A stretch of DNA of 64,000 nt, from positions 43,525,430 to 43,589,429 of the forward strand of contig NC_087065.1 in NCBI RefSeq assembly GCF_963678635.1. The letters are read 5' to 3'. The notes under the pieces were generated by a model. That model did no database searches, was not told the origin of the DNA, and was given only the letters and a program-made list of their open reading frames with translations. The position numbers were made by a program, and so were the translations under genes. The first letter of the stretch is position 1; each line of letters starts with the position of its first letter. This DNA is from Symsagittifera roscoffensis (Eukaryota > Xenacoelomorpha > Acoela > Convolutidae). Positions 41,945 to 52,637 of this stretch are shown piece by piece.

Positions 41945-42183
41945 ACACAACCAAAATCACAATCAAAAAAAAAAATTTTGTTCGGGTACTTTTGATACAC
42001 CCGATCCAGAATCCAAAGTTGATCACAAATTTCCGGGTCAAAATGGGCTCTTATGATCCTAATAAGCACGCCTAATACCCTAATATGATCTTTATTAAAT
42101 GGATATTTCCTGTCTCCCAAATTGCCACAGAAGGTTTCCTCAAGTTTCTAACAAGTAGGGTTGCTAAGAAGTTTAAGTCACTC

Positions 42184-44062
42184 CGGAGGGTTACTTCGGA
42201 GGGTACCTTAATCACCCAAGTTACTTCGGAGGGTCCCCCTAAACTTACTAAGGAGGGTCAATAAGATGCTTAATATGCTCCGGAGGGTTACTTCGGAGGG
42301 TACTTCCAAAATTTTCAAATTTCTGAACCTCACTTAGAAGGGCCCTCAATTAACTTCAGGAAGCGTCAAAACAAGTTAAATTCTCTATGGGGGCTGTCTT
42401 AACTTCTTTAGATGATCTCGTGGAAATTTTTTACTAAGGAGGGTTGCTAAGGGGTTTAGCTGACTCCGGAGGGTTACTTCGGAGGGTTCCCCAAAAATCA
42501 AGAAAAAAGGTTATGTTACCGCGACAAAGTCTCCAAAAGCGGTCCACCTGACTTAAAACTAGGTTGGCTGTCACGGTCAACCTTCCCAGTTGGATAAAAA
42601 GGTGTTTTGATAAAATTTTCTGCCGCTCGGAGGGTTACCTGTGATTTGGACCCTCCGAACCAACAAATTCTAAAAAATTCTTCTTTTCCGAGATTATCAA
42701 CCCAAAAACGGTTGCGGTCCGGAAAAGTGGTCCAAAACGTCGTCTTATGGTTTCAAAATTATCCCAATCGGTTGACTATTCTTTGAGAAATTACCAAAAC
42801 GTGTTTGTCCAAATGGCCTTTTTTCACCACCTATATAGGTTCTGAGAAACTTTTTCCGCAATTCCTATTGAAAGTGCCTAAAAATAATTGAAACGAGCGT
42901 AGTAGCCCTGTATGGCACTGGAATAATGCAAAAAACCGGACCAAAATTGTTTTGGAGACAAAAATTTGGCCAATAACTATCAAATTTGGACCCTCCGATT
43001 CCTTCCTTTTCCAATCCTTAAGTCGTTAGCTCTATCCAGGGAGCTAATCGGAGGGTTACTCAAGACTTTTTCTGGCAGCCGAGCACGATATGCTAGCACG
43101 CTCCTAATACAATAAATTTTATTGCTCTAACTCTAAAAACTCAAAAACTCGATCCCCAAAACAGATTGACAAAATTCAGAAAATTATCGAAATTTTGACC
43201 GAAAAATTTTGGTTTTTTCCAACTTTTACTGAGTCTTTTCTCACGCAGTTTCTTTAGTTAGGGGGATCAAACTAAGTAGCTACTCCCAATATAAAAGCTT
43301 TTTGCTGTTCGGAAAAGCTCGGATATTCAAAAATTTGGGGGTCTATAGTTTGTCAAAAATCAGTAATTTTCGACAAAATTTTGGTGTTTCTTGGGTCTAA
43401 ATAGGAGATAAATAACATATCGAGCCCCCCACCACTTAAGGTTTAATGAAATAGTACCCGAACGATACTAAAATTGCTTCAACGATACCCAACAGTCGTT
43501 GTGGATGTTGTCCCTATGTCCCTGTTGAGTGTGGAACACGTCGGTCAGCTTGCCACTCTACCCTCCGGTCACCGGCAAAATCACCATTAACGTGCTTGAA
43601 CACTCAAATTACACTCGAGGGAGGGTATCCAACCCTTCACCAAAACACACAATCTTTCTATCAGAAACGATATAAATCAATCTGAAACAACAACAAATAG
43701 GAAGGTCAGATCACATCTCGTCCGGAAATAACATTTAAACTGTCACTTTACGTTTTTTACTGTTTTTGGTCTTTTTTGGATTTTTTTACTGTTTTTTGTA
43801 TTTTTTTGTTTTCAAATAAATTTGTTTTTGGCTTTTTGTTGGTTATACACTATTTTTGTTTGGTTTTACGCTTTCTCTTTAATTGTTTTTGGTCCCGCGA
43901 TCTTGGGACAAGCGGGCTCATGACTTCCCACCTAACCCTCCGGCCCCCGGAATTTTCGGTGTTAACTAAGTTGAAAAGCTAAATAGTACCAGGCGGAGGG
44001 TACGCACCTTCCCCCTAGTACAATAGCGGTCATTAAGGCCTCTAACTCGGAGCGGAGGGTTC
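42184..44062. repeat. Dispersed GGAGGGT motif array in the 5' leader
   Basis: Nine copies of GGAGGGT, mostly as CGGAGGGT(T/A), lie within 42184-42490, with further copies near 42608, 43045, 43995 and 44053. A few copies occur on the opposite strand (near 42652 and 42989). On the element's own strand the motif is ACCCTCC. The rest of the leader is AT-rich, so the motif stands out. Confidence 0.75.
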
Positions 44063-44109
44063 GTCGCTGAAACGCTTGCTGATCATGATGGTCTTATGCC
44101 TTTGACAGG

Positions 44110-44126
44110 CCCACCCAGGAGCGCCA
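44110..44126 (-). promoter_or_regulatory. Candidate tRNA primer-binding site of element A
   Basis: On the - strand TGGCGCTCCTGGGTGGG starts 12 nt inside the 5' LTR. Its complement would be a tRNA 3' end with CCA, G discriminator, and a C pairing at the expected T-stem position. The 12-nt distance is larger than usual. The tRNA is not identified. Confidence 0.5.
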
Positions 44127-44138
44127 TAAAAACGTCTA

Positions 44139-45022
44139 TGTAACATTCGCCCAAATACTACACAGCGACGGAGCGTAGAAAAAGTAACTATTAACGACTG
44201 GCAGAAGTCAGTTACCTTAATCCTACTCGTTTTTCACCGTCTCGACCTTGCCAGTTGATTTTCTGGTCTGTTTAGGGCTAAGTAAAAAGTTACTATTTTT
44301 AGGCCATCAGTCAAACGACTTTTGATCAGCTTTCGTTTACATGCGAACGCAACCACATAGCTGAGTCTCGGATCCTCAGACTGCGTGATTGCCATTAAAA
44401 ACACGGCTCGAACAACCTATTTTAATATGTTTTTGTGTGACAGTTCTATATTAAATCCATTGGAGATGGATTGACCCTTTCCTCTTTCTAGCTACTCATT
44501 TTCTAAAATATCAAATTATACCGGTGTTAATTCAGACTTCTACGACATCCAAGTAGCTACAAAGTCAGTTTTATATAGTCCCTTCACATAAAACAGTCTC
44601 TGGGGGACCAAGCCTCCGCTCCCGTAATCTTCCTGAGATAACGTTCTTATCTCTTCCAATTTGTGGCACGGGAGGGTTCCGTGGAATATTCCTTCCCCAC
44701 TGAAGCTTGCTTCTCCACCAATTTCCACTGCTAAGAGTCTTATCGTGTGTTGTTGCCACGATAAGAGGCTTTGTATTTTTTGTCTCTTGTGCGACCGTTT
44801 TCCACAATATTTGTCGTTCTTCTGTTTTTTCGTCGTTTTTCGTCAAAATGGCCGTCTTTTTTGTATTTCTGAGAAATATCCACAATTCAATCGAAATTTT
44901 AAAAATAAGAATTCTAGAATATTCCTACCCTCCTTCGCAATACTTTTTCGTTCCTAAAGCCTCTATTCATTTTATTTCGTGTCGCCGGAAGGTTGCGCTG
45001 TGCCATCTGGCAGAATGGCACA
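44139..45022 (-). repeat. 5' LTR of element A
   Basis: 884 bp matching 19881-20762 with scattered substitutions and small indels. TATA box at 44570-44577. Its outer edge joins ORF2 of B at 45023, its inner edge the leader of A. Confidence 0.93.
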
Positions 45023-45799
45023 AGACTGTCTGGAGCCATCCTCTTTCTCGATTCCAGTACTCTGGTACACGTTCAGTATGACCGTGGAGATTCTCCTCTC
45101 CATAGTTTTACTTCCCATCGCCTTCTGATAATACATTTGGACAGTACTGTCGGTTATCACGGACATGATCCATCTTAAGAAACAAGTGGCATTCTTTCTC
45201 CTCGCTAGACTCAAACTCGAATTGTCTCTGGCAATATGCTGCACCAGCATTTGATAAACCTGTTGATTCTTGTTGCCCAGCTTCAATTTGTCGTGCGAGG
45301 TTAACACCTCCAGCTCTACTCCCGCCAAGCTCCATTCGATTATCAATTGTCCTGCCGTTCTGACAAAAGGATTCGCCATCAACGGCAACGCCGACGAGGG
45401 TGTTCTCATCGCCTCTTCGAAATACTCCAGCAGCAGGTTTTCCCAATTTCGCCCCAGCTAGTTCCCCAACTCTAACTTATCAACCTCGACCTTCTGTTGG
45501 GTGGCCCAATGACGACGCTTGCGGGATTTTCCGCGATCAAGTTTCCTCAGGCGATTCTCCAGTTCTTTCGTGGACTCTAGAGCCACCCACCAGGTGTTGG
45601 GTCGGGGCCATTCTTTGCCAACGTCCACCTCCCACGTTTGTCCACTCGTACAACCCCTTTTGGTGTTTGCCTTTTGGGGTCTGAAGTCCTCTTCCGTTGT
45701 CAAGGTCGTCGAGGCTTCCATTCCCTCCATCACCTCGGCCAACTTCCGTGGTGCGGAGCTGTACTTATAGGCCGCTGTCTTCCATCGCGCTAGAATCAT
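45023..45799 (-). pseudogene. Element B ORF2 fragment immediately upstream of the A insertion
   Basis: Open pieces 45799-45458 and 45409-45023. The latter (LTSHDKLKLGNKNQQVYQML, ARRKNATCFLRWIMS, VILNVYQSTGIEKEDGS) matches A ORF2 around KRKDALCFVRFVVDRI and LLELYQDMPLTV. It stops exactly at the LTR, and the codons continue at 19880. A frameshift separates the two pieces. Confidence 0.85.
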
Positions 45800-46015
45800 G
45801 GGAGCCGTCTCCGTCAGATTCTTTTCTGAGACCGCGTCCGCCGAGGAACCACTTACTTCTTCTGTTTCCCTTCTCCTTTTCCGAGACCTTATTCCCTTAC
45901 AGGGGGGGGGGGGGGGGTCGCCACTATCATCACTGATTCGACTTCTTTATTCAGGTCCGGCCTTTCCAACTCTTGCCTCCCCCTTCTCGAGCCTTAAGAA
46001 TATTAATATTTTTAA

Positions 46016-46753
46016 TCATATTGCTGGTCTTATTCTTATCATCCCTTTCAACCCTAATTGTTTTCTCATCAGTTTTTTTTTCAGAATAGAGCTATCTTTA
46101 CATGCGACAGCTTTGGTCTTCAGTTTCGGTTCCCTCAGGCTGATCATCCTCTCTGGTAGCTCCTTTCTCGCTTTTTCATCTAGTCCGGTACCCATCAAGA
46201 CAGGTTCCCCGAACTTCACCACCGTATTCCATAACTCTCCCTGGAAATCATCCAGCTTAATTTCGCTCTTCACTCTCTGGTTGAATTCGGTCAAGAAATC
46301 TTGCCACACCTTCTCGTCCAGTGTGTTCAGGAACATCCATTTATTGCCCTTGAAGGCGTTCTTCTTGCTTTCTTCGGCACTCAAGAGTATCATCCCCATG
46401 TTAGACGCCTCACGCGCCAAGGGCAGTTCCAGATCTTTGCGAGGAGATCCCAGGGGTGGGGTAGCTGTGTTCACCCAGTCGTCCCCACTCAAGTCTTGCA
46501 ATAGCTCATGCGTGGTGAAATCCCTTTCCGCTGGATCCTGGTCAGGTGTATTTCCCACATCCATCTCTTCTCCTGCTTCACTGAGGGTTTCATCCATGCT
46601 TTCGTCTTCCCCTGACCCAGCTTGTTCTTTCTCTAGTGCATCCCTGAACCTGTTCTCCACAGAATGGCTTCTCTTATCTCCAGCGGTGCCCACTGACAAA
46701 GGTGAGGGTGTTGATGGATCTAGCTTCTTATACTCAGTGAGGGCTACATACAA
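46016..46753 (-). pseudogene. Element B ORF2 fragment: acidic linker region
   Basis: 245 codons. An acidic stretch (GEDESMDETLSEAGEEMDVG) then PLGSPRKDLEL and LDEKVWQDFLTEFNQRVK, matching the acidic linker and the PRRRK block of A. A run of 15 G lies at 45903-45917, between this piece and the next. Confidence 0.75.
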
Positions 46754-46846
46754 GGGACCGGCTGCATCAAGCCTTTCCCCTCTTACCTTAGCTGTAACTC
46801 CTCCAATCCATAAGGCGCTCGATTCTTCCTCGTGGCAAACTTCATG

Positions 46847-47185
46847 TCATCTTTCAGAGCTACATATCCTTTTCAGAGCTACATGGCCACCCAACAGAAG
46901 GATCTGCAGGATCATTCTCCCATCATCATAAATTGAAAGCTTGTTCTCGAGCTCAGCCTCTTCAAGCGTCCTTAAGATATATCGGACCTCGAACTTAGGG
47001 GGCATCGAGCCTCTCATCTTCTTCGCTTGCGTGGTCCACGAGTTTATCTTGATGTCACACGTGTGGAAATAAACTGCAGCTGAGTTTCCAACGAACAAGG
47101 GATCCCAACCGTCCGTGAATTCGTTTTGTTGCTTCTCCACAGTGGCTCTCGCGTGCAAGGAAGGGACTACCATGGGGCTGTTCAT
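46847..47185 (-). pseudogene. Element B ORF2 fragment: middle region
   Basis: 112 codons, including NEFTDGWDPLFVGNSAAVYF, WTTQAKKMRGSMPPKFEVRY and DDGRMILQILLLGG. Position and composition correspond to the part of A around FISWNVAAAHTFDVSF and the following YTPTDDLSRLKW region. Function unknown. Confidence 0.6.
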
Positions 47186-48238
47186 CCCCAGGTCATTCTT
47201 CTTACCGTCGCGAACTCAGAACGGCAACGGAGAGAACATCCCGGTCAAGTATAGTTTCCAACTCCTTCTTCACGAATTCGAAATTCCCTTTCCACGCCGG
47301 GATTCTCAAGACGTCCCCTGACACGGGATTCAAGTTCCAGAACTTGGATAGGCCTCTATAGGAACTTCACGCTTGCCCCCCATTCTACACTGTAGTTGTC
47401 CCCGGAAGTTGAACACCATCAGCTCAGGGTCTTTCACTTTCCCAAAATTACCGGTTCACTCATTCGTGCTCTCAAGTCTTCTTGCCTGCACCAGTTCAGT
47501 GCCATCTCATCTAGAACGCTCATTAAGTCCACGTGCACCACCGAGTGCTGACACGCCACCACGAGCGGATCCGGGAAATGTACGTCACTGCCGGTCCATA
47601 GACGCAGGTCACAACTTCTCCTAGACCCCTGATCATCCCCAATGGGTCAGACCTCATGGCGAGGCACAAGTCAGTCAAAAGAGGTATGCCTCCGTTCGCC
47701 TCCCTCAACTCTTCTCTTGTCTTGGGATTTCTTTCTTCGCCCGTCAGATAGCGATTCTGCATTAGGAGGTATTCTACCAGCAACGTCTTCAGTCTTAGGT
47801 CTCAACACTCGGGTGAGCCTTTCTTACCGACAGGTGTTCCCCGTACTTCATCAATCGATGAATTGTCGTTAGCTCTCCATGAGTCAAGAGTACCAATTTC
47901 AAGTACCCATCAATTTGGAGCGTTTCCACGCCCCTGCTGAACATATATGCCGGACCCATATTGAACAGGTATCGGGGGTAGACCAAATACAAGGCCAGTA
48001 AGAGGTTGATAGGCATGTTTAGTAGTTCTTGCACGAATGCATCGAAGACGGTATCTCTCGCATAGAACACTTTGCCCATATACTCCTTCTCCCAGTATGG
48101 GCTCCAGAATCTCAAGAATTCATGGTTTTTTCTGGTCTTCAAATCGTCTTTCGCGTGCTCCATCCAGAACCCTCCGATGGTGACTTCATTGGCCGCTGTG
48201 ACAAATCTTCCCACCGTCACTTCCCTGTATTCTGCCAC
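47186..48238 (-). pseudogene. Element B ORF2 fragments: helical region
   Basis: Pieces 48238-47795 and 47783-47523, then a scrambled stretch to 47186. LLALYLVYPRYLFNMGPAYM and LKLVLLTHGELTTIHRLMKY match LILALYVTFGDENFVKGPAN and the TYGRLGDLLVLLRY region of A and C. TGEERNPKTREE and GGIPLLTDLCLAMRSDPLGM match GMPLLTDLAVMMRIDPLAL. A frameshift separates the pieces. Confidence 0.75.
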
Positions 48239-48339
48239 TTCCAGTTGTCCCTCAAGAAACTCCCATATCTCTTTGATGAGAGGTGGAGCACCCCCCTCGT
48301 CTTGTCTGTAGCGTTCTCAAGTCTTGGGGTCAGAAATGG

Positions 48340-49575
48340 TCATCTACCTCTCTCCTGCATCAAGCGGTAACCCATCGATTCTAATTGATTCTCGGCCGCG
48401 GCTACATTTTTCCTCTCGTTGCTTGTTCCCCTCGCTTTACTGGTGGAACTCGTGATTGTCAGGTCCATGCTCCGGAACCATAGGCTGGCCGTTAGATGCT
48501 GTTTTACAGGGTGATCGTCCCTTATCTCCGGATTGAACTTCAGTTGCCGGGCGAGATTCAACACCTCAAGGCAGAGGATCTCATCCAGCAAAATCAAAAT
48601 GTCCGCCGATTCGTAGAATCCCCTCAGAGCATGGGCCACATCTGCCCATGCCGCTGCCGTCTCCGACTTAAGAAGTCTCAAGTTGACTGGCTCCAGTTCG
48701 CAATTAGGAGCAGCCATAATCATCCGCCACGCGTTACCTTCCGCTATCAAGATCAACATTGCGTACACAAACTGCAAGGCTGGTGGCATTCTCGCATAGC
48801 CCGGCGATGTTGTAAATGCCACTCTCGTCTTGGGCCCAAATCGAGAAGCTACCACTTCTTGCACCTCGTTCATTGCGGCAAACAGCGTCTGGATTGCTTC
48901 TCAGATCTTCTTGGGTGTTGGTTCCCCACCTCTCAGATGCTCTAGAAGTCCTGCCGCATGCAAGTGGTCGTTTATTCCCGCACATAGCAACAGCTCAGGC
49001 TCGCAAGGCGTCTCCGACTTAATTGCCACCACCAGGGTCGGCATTTGATTCAGTTCTGTCCCAGGCAGCAGATACACCAAGGTCTCTAGCCAAAACAACT
49101 TTGGCGACGTCCCCTCGAAGTCCGAACCCGCCACGATGATTACCCTCGCTGCTCCTGGATCTGATCGATCATATACTGCCAACGTTTTGGCAAGCAGCGA
49201 GCTTCCACAGGGCTTTCCATATCTTGGGTCTTCGGCCAGCGTTGGACCTCCATACGCGGCATCTGGGAGTCCCATGTTTTCCGGCTCAAGAAGCTTTTCC
49301 ACCACTCTCAGATGTGCGGGAATCGCTACCCTGATTCTGGCTGTTCTTGTTCTGTGTTTGAGGTGTTCCGCTATGAGTCCTGGACTCCCCAGCTGCTTGA
49401 GGGGCCTGTAGTTGACTGGGTCCATTAGCGAGTTCTGCGGAATGCCAGTTAAATCTGCTGTCTCCAACGTACTAGCACTCGCCAAACATGCCTCGTGGGC
49501 CTTTAACCAGTCCACGCAGTGGTGTCTACTCAAGTCTTTGTGTGACATTTTCTTGATCCCCAGGATCTCCGCCAA
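48340..49575 (-). pseudogene. Element B ORF2 fragment: second SGNH-like fold
   Basis: Two pieces in one frame, 49575-48901 and 48873-48340, separated by an in-frame TGA. VIIVAGSDFEGTSPKLFWLE, LLCAGINDHLHAAGLLEHL, FTTSPGYARMPPALQFVYAM and IMAAPNCE align one by one with A and C. The Gly-x-Asn-Asp turn is present, but no Ser nucleophile or Asp-x-x-His pair is visible. This diverged copy makes the shared fold clearer. Confidence 0.8.
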
Positions 49576-49829
49576 CTCTTGCCTAACATGCCAAATATTC
49601 CAGGTCTAGATCCTTCACCCTCTGCAGAGATCGTGCCTTGCTCGTCTCTCCTAGTCTGTCCGCCTTCCTGTTGTCTTTTACCACCACCGATGTCACTACC
49701 GAGCTCTGGGGAGTGGATGATCCCGCCTCATCCCCTTTCATCGACGTGGCTCCCAGTTGTCTAGTCCTGCTGCTCTTGAACTGTCTCTCGAGTCGACTCT
49801 TTCTTCCAGACGGCCAGATAAGGGTCTAG

Positions 49830-50411
49830 CTACGAAGAAGGGAGGTATTGGGGTGGTCTAAAGGTAAACTGGGCTGTCTCCAGCATAACTGACTCTAGAA
49901 TGTTTGTGTGCCACCGGAAGACACCATTGAGCCACTCCATGCCACCGGGCCTATCGAAGTGGATGCCATCCGAAGACGCGTCGTCCGGAAAGGAATGTTC
50001 AGTCATGCTGGCAACGTCCAGTATTCTCACGGGAAGCACGCTCCTTTGCTGGATCTGTCTGATTATCTCGTTGATGTTGCGCACCTTGTCATTCATTTTC
50101 CTCGCGTGCTGGTCGGCCTTCATGTTATACGGGACGGTTCAAATGGTGAGTATCGCTGGATCTAGATAAATCCTCAGTTCCTCAAGAATGCAACTCATCT
50201 TTTCTTGCAGCCTCATTACCTTTCTCGACTCCCCTCTGGACACGTCATTGGTTCCCATCATCAGAGTGACCGTATACATCTTCACCATATCCAACATCTC
50301 CAGCGACGCCAACATCTGCGGTGTTGCAGCTCCGCAAAAACTCAAGACCCCCACTTGCCAATGAGACTGGATCCGCGTCAACACTCGTATCAGACTGTCC
50401 CCTATAACCAA
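49830..50411 (-). pseudogene. Element B ORF2 fragment: SGNH hydrolase domain
   Basis: Two pieces in the same frame, 50411-50139 and 50123-49830, split by a stop. VIGDSLIRVL (block I), LSFCGAAT, LMMGTNDVSR (block III) and SSDGIHFDRPGGMEWLNGVF (block V) are all present. The catalytic Ser, Asn, Asp and His are kept, although the copy is otherwise only distantly similar to A. A linker region with frameshifts (49576-49829) leads to the next domain. Confidence 0.85.
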
Positions 50412-50597
50412 GTGGACCGCATCCTCAGGTATCCTTGGCTGTGTGAAGTATTCAGGCCAAGTCGCGTCATGGAAGGCATCCTTCCTTTCTCGTTGTGCCG
50501 CTGTTCAGTCCATTCGGTTGTGCCTGTGATAGGCACGGTCTGTGTTTTTCTTGGAGGCCGCAATTATTACATTCCTGACTGGATTATATCTCGAGGT
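50412..50597 (-). pseudogene. Element B ORF2 fragment: linker before the SGNH domain
   Basis: Short degenerate stretch whose translation roughly follows the segment of A between RTVVSFGTAHGRTF and VIPPGSRHL. It is cut at 50597 by the LTR of element C. The N-terminal part of B ORF2 is not in the window. Confidence 0.6.
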
Positions 50598-51478
50598 TGT
50601 AACGTTCGCCCAAATACTACACAGCGACGGAGCGTAGGAAAAGTACCTATTAACGACTGACAGGCGTCAGTTACCTTAATCCTACTCGTTTTTCACCGTC
50701 TCGACCTTGCCAGTTGATTTTCTGGTCTGTTTAGGGCAAAGTAAAAAGTTACCATTTTTAGGCCATCAGTCAAACGACTTTTGATCAGCTTTCGTTTACA
50801 TGCGAACACAACCACATAGCTGTGTCTCGGATCCTCAGACTACGTGATTGTCATTAAAAACACGGCTCGAACAACCTATTTTAACATATTTTTGTGTGAC
50901 AGTTCTATATTAAATCCATTGGAGATGGATTGACCCTTTCCTTTTTCTAGCTACTCATACTCTGAAATATCAAACAATAACGGTGTTAATTAAGATCTAT
51001 GACATTCCAGCAGCTATAAAGTTAGTTTATACAGTGCCTTCACATAAACAGTCTTTGGGGGACCAAGCCTCCGCTCCCGTAATATTCCTGAGATAACGCT
51101 CTTATCTCTTATAATTCGTGTCCCGGGAGGGTTCCGTGGTATATTTCTTCCCCCACTCAAGCCTCCTTCTCCACCAATATCTGTTAACAAGTGTCTTATC
51201 GTGCGTTGTTGCCACGATAAGAGGCTTCGTGTTTTTTCGTCTCTGGTACGACTGTTTTTCACAATATCTGTCGTTGTTCTGATTTTCGTCACTTTTTCAG
51301 TCAAAATGGCCGTTTTTCGTATTTCTGAGAAATATTCTTCTTCCAATCGAAATTTTAAAAATAAAAATTCTAGAATATTCCGACCCTCCTTCGCAATACT
51401 TTTTCATCAATAAGGCCTTTTGTCGTTCTTTTTTACGTCGCCGGAAGGTTGTGCTGTGTCATCTGGCAGAATGGCACA
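50598..51478 (-). repeat. 3' LTR of element C
   Basis: 881 bp, same termini as the A LTRs but visibly more diverged from them than they are from each other. It keeps the TATAAA (51026-51031) and the internal hairpin. The polypurine-tract sequence follows at 51479. Confidence 0.92.
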
Positions 51479-52223
51479 TACTCCCCGGACAAGTCTCCAT
51501 CAATGACCCTATTGATCGCATAACACCGGGTTATCGTCAAGTAGTTATCCAGTTTTCTACCATCAATCTTACAAATCGCATAAGAAAACGAAATTTATCT
51601 ACCCCACGTCAACTCACTACGTGTTCACAAATGGCATCGTACTACATTTCACTGCCTTTCAACATTTTCACAAAATTTGCACCATGAGGAGTGTCCTAGA
51701 TAAAATTTCTTTTATGACTACTTACGTCGTCTTGCCATAAAACTTCTTTTCGCTCTTTGTGATTAAAAAGTGGGACGTGGCACGGCCACGCACCCGTTAA
51801 AATTAACTTAACTTCACTCACCAAGTATAATCAGTTATTTATGCGGTCCTTTCAATATTAAACCTAAGAAACTCTGTGGCTAGGAAAGTTCTTGAGTTAC
51901 CCACCCTTCTCGAGCGAGTTTACTCAAACTTACAATGTCGCCACACAGTGAATTTGTGTCTTACACATGTTAAAAACTTCATTCGTGAATAAATAGGTAA
52001 ATATACTCACCTAGGTTCCTCATATACATACATAAATAGCCATAACTAAAATCAACAATTTCAACAATTTTAACAATTGCAACATTATAGTTTGGTCTGA
52101 CCAAACTAGATCAAAACAAAAAGTTTCACAAGTTCAATAATCAAAACTTGGTTGATTGGTTTAAGTTTTAGCACACAAATACAATCAAGTTTTCTCTCCT
52201 TCTCTTCTCTTCTTTGGTCATCT
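51479..52223 (-). other. 3' untranslated region of element C
   Basis: 745 bp matching 22413-23167 of A. AT-rich, no gene seen. Confidence 0.8.
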
Positions 52224-52625
52224 TCACTCCATCACTTCTCCATCCTGATCTTCGCTGTCTTCCAACACTTTCTCCAGCATGTCCATGGAGTTGCGGGCCG
52301 TGCCCCAACTCTCCTGTTCCAACAGCCTCGGTTTGCAGCAAGGTAGCAAGTCCACATTCACCTTCTGCTCCCGGTTCCTGCAAAAGCTGTTGTGAAGACA
52401 TAGGCTCACGTTTCGTTCTAGGTCAGCTCTTAAGACCTCTTTCTTCTCATCTTCAGTAACACAAGGCGCTCCAGCTACCCGCTTCACCGCTGTGGTGACC
52501 GCGTTTCTGTGCGTCAAGAAAGCTCTCTTATAGGCTCCCGGTCCTATATCTAGCTGGAAAGATTGATAGGCTTCCGTGTTCCTCGACATGTGACGCTTCG
52601 CGCGTTCATACATCCATGATGTCAT
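52224..52625 (-). CDS. Element C ORF2 segment: C-terminal end
   Basis: 133 codons, the last part of ORF2: MYERAKRHMSRNTEAYQSF, LERNVSLCLHNSFCRNREQK, LLPCCKPRLLEQE and a short acidic end. Separated from the upstream segment by a TGA that replaces a Trp codon present in A (PWF). Same frame as the three segments upstream. Confidence 0.75.
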   Translation of the reverse strand: MTSWMYERAKRHMSRNTEAYQSFQLDIGPGAYKRAFLTHRNAVTTAVKRVAGAPCVTEDEKKEVLRADLERNVSLCLHNSFCRNREQKVNVDLLPCCKPRLLEQESWGTARNSMDMLEKVLEDSEDQDGEVME

Positions 52626-52637
52626 CCCTGCACGGAA

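Larger units (their letters stand above)
41176..44109 (-). other. 5' leader of element A
   Basis: About 2.9 kb between the candidate primer site and Gag, unusually long. It contains a 185-bp-period duplication with a covarying hairpin (41602-41944), many GGAGGGT motifs (42184-44060) and no supported gene. The whole stretch cannot be compared with C, because the 5' part of C is outside the window. An unrelated insertion within it cannot be excluded. Confidence 0.65.
19881..45022 (-). mobile_element. Element A: giant Ty3/Gypsy-type LTR retrotransposon with two long genes
   Basis: Bounded by LTRs at 19881-20762 and 44139-45022, read on the - strand. Order from its 5' end: LTR, candidate primer site, leader of about 3 kb, ORF1 (Gag-Pol-integrase-macrodomain-like, 41175-32546), intergenic 474 bp, ORF2 (32071-23168), 3' untranslated region, LTR. 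It spans 25.1 kb with the duplication and about 23.5 kb without it, far above the usual 5-12 kb of this class. It interrupts ORF2 of element B: the codons on each side join without gap or loss, and the flanks share a 3-bp TCT. ORF1 has frameshifts and a truncated RNase H, and ORF2 has five stops, so this copy is dead. Confidence 0.93.

Noticed and set aside
43776-43982. 68-codon hydrophobic open frame on the + strand in the leader of A
   Set aside because: Arises from T-rich DNA; no match elsewhere and on the opposite strand to the element.
45903-45917. Run of 15 G (and 11 G at 2751-2761) as a regulatory or G-quadruplex site
   Set aside because: Both lie in decayed coding DNA and may be slippage or sequencing error; no partner runs nearby.
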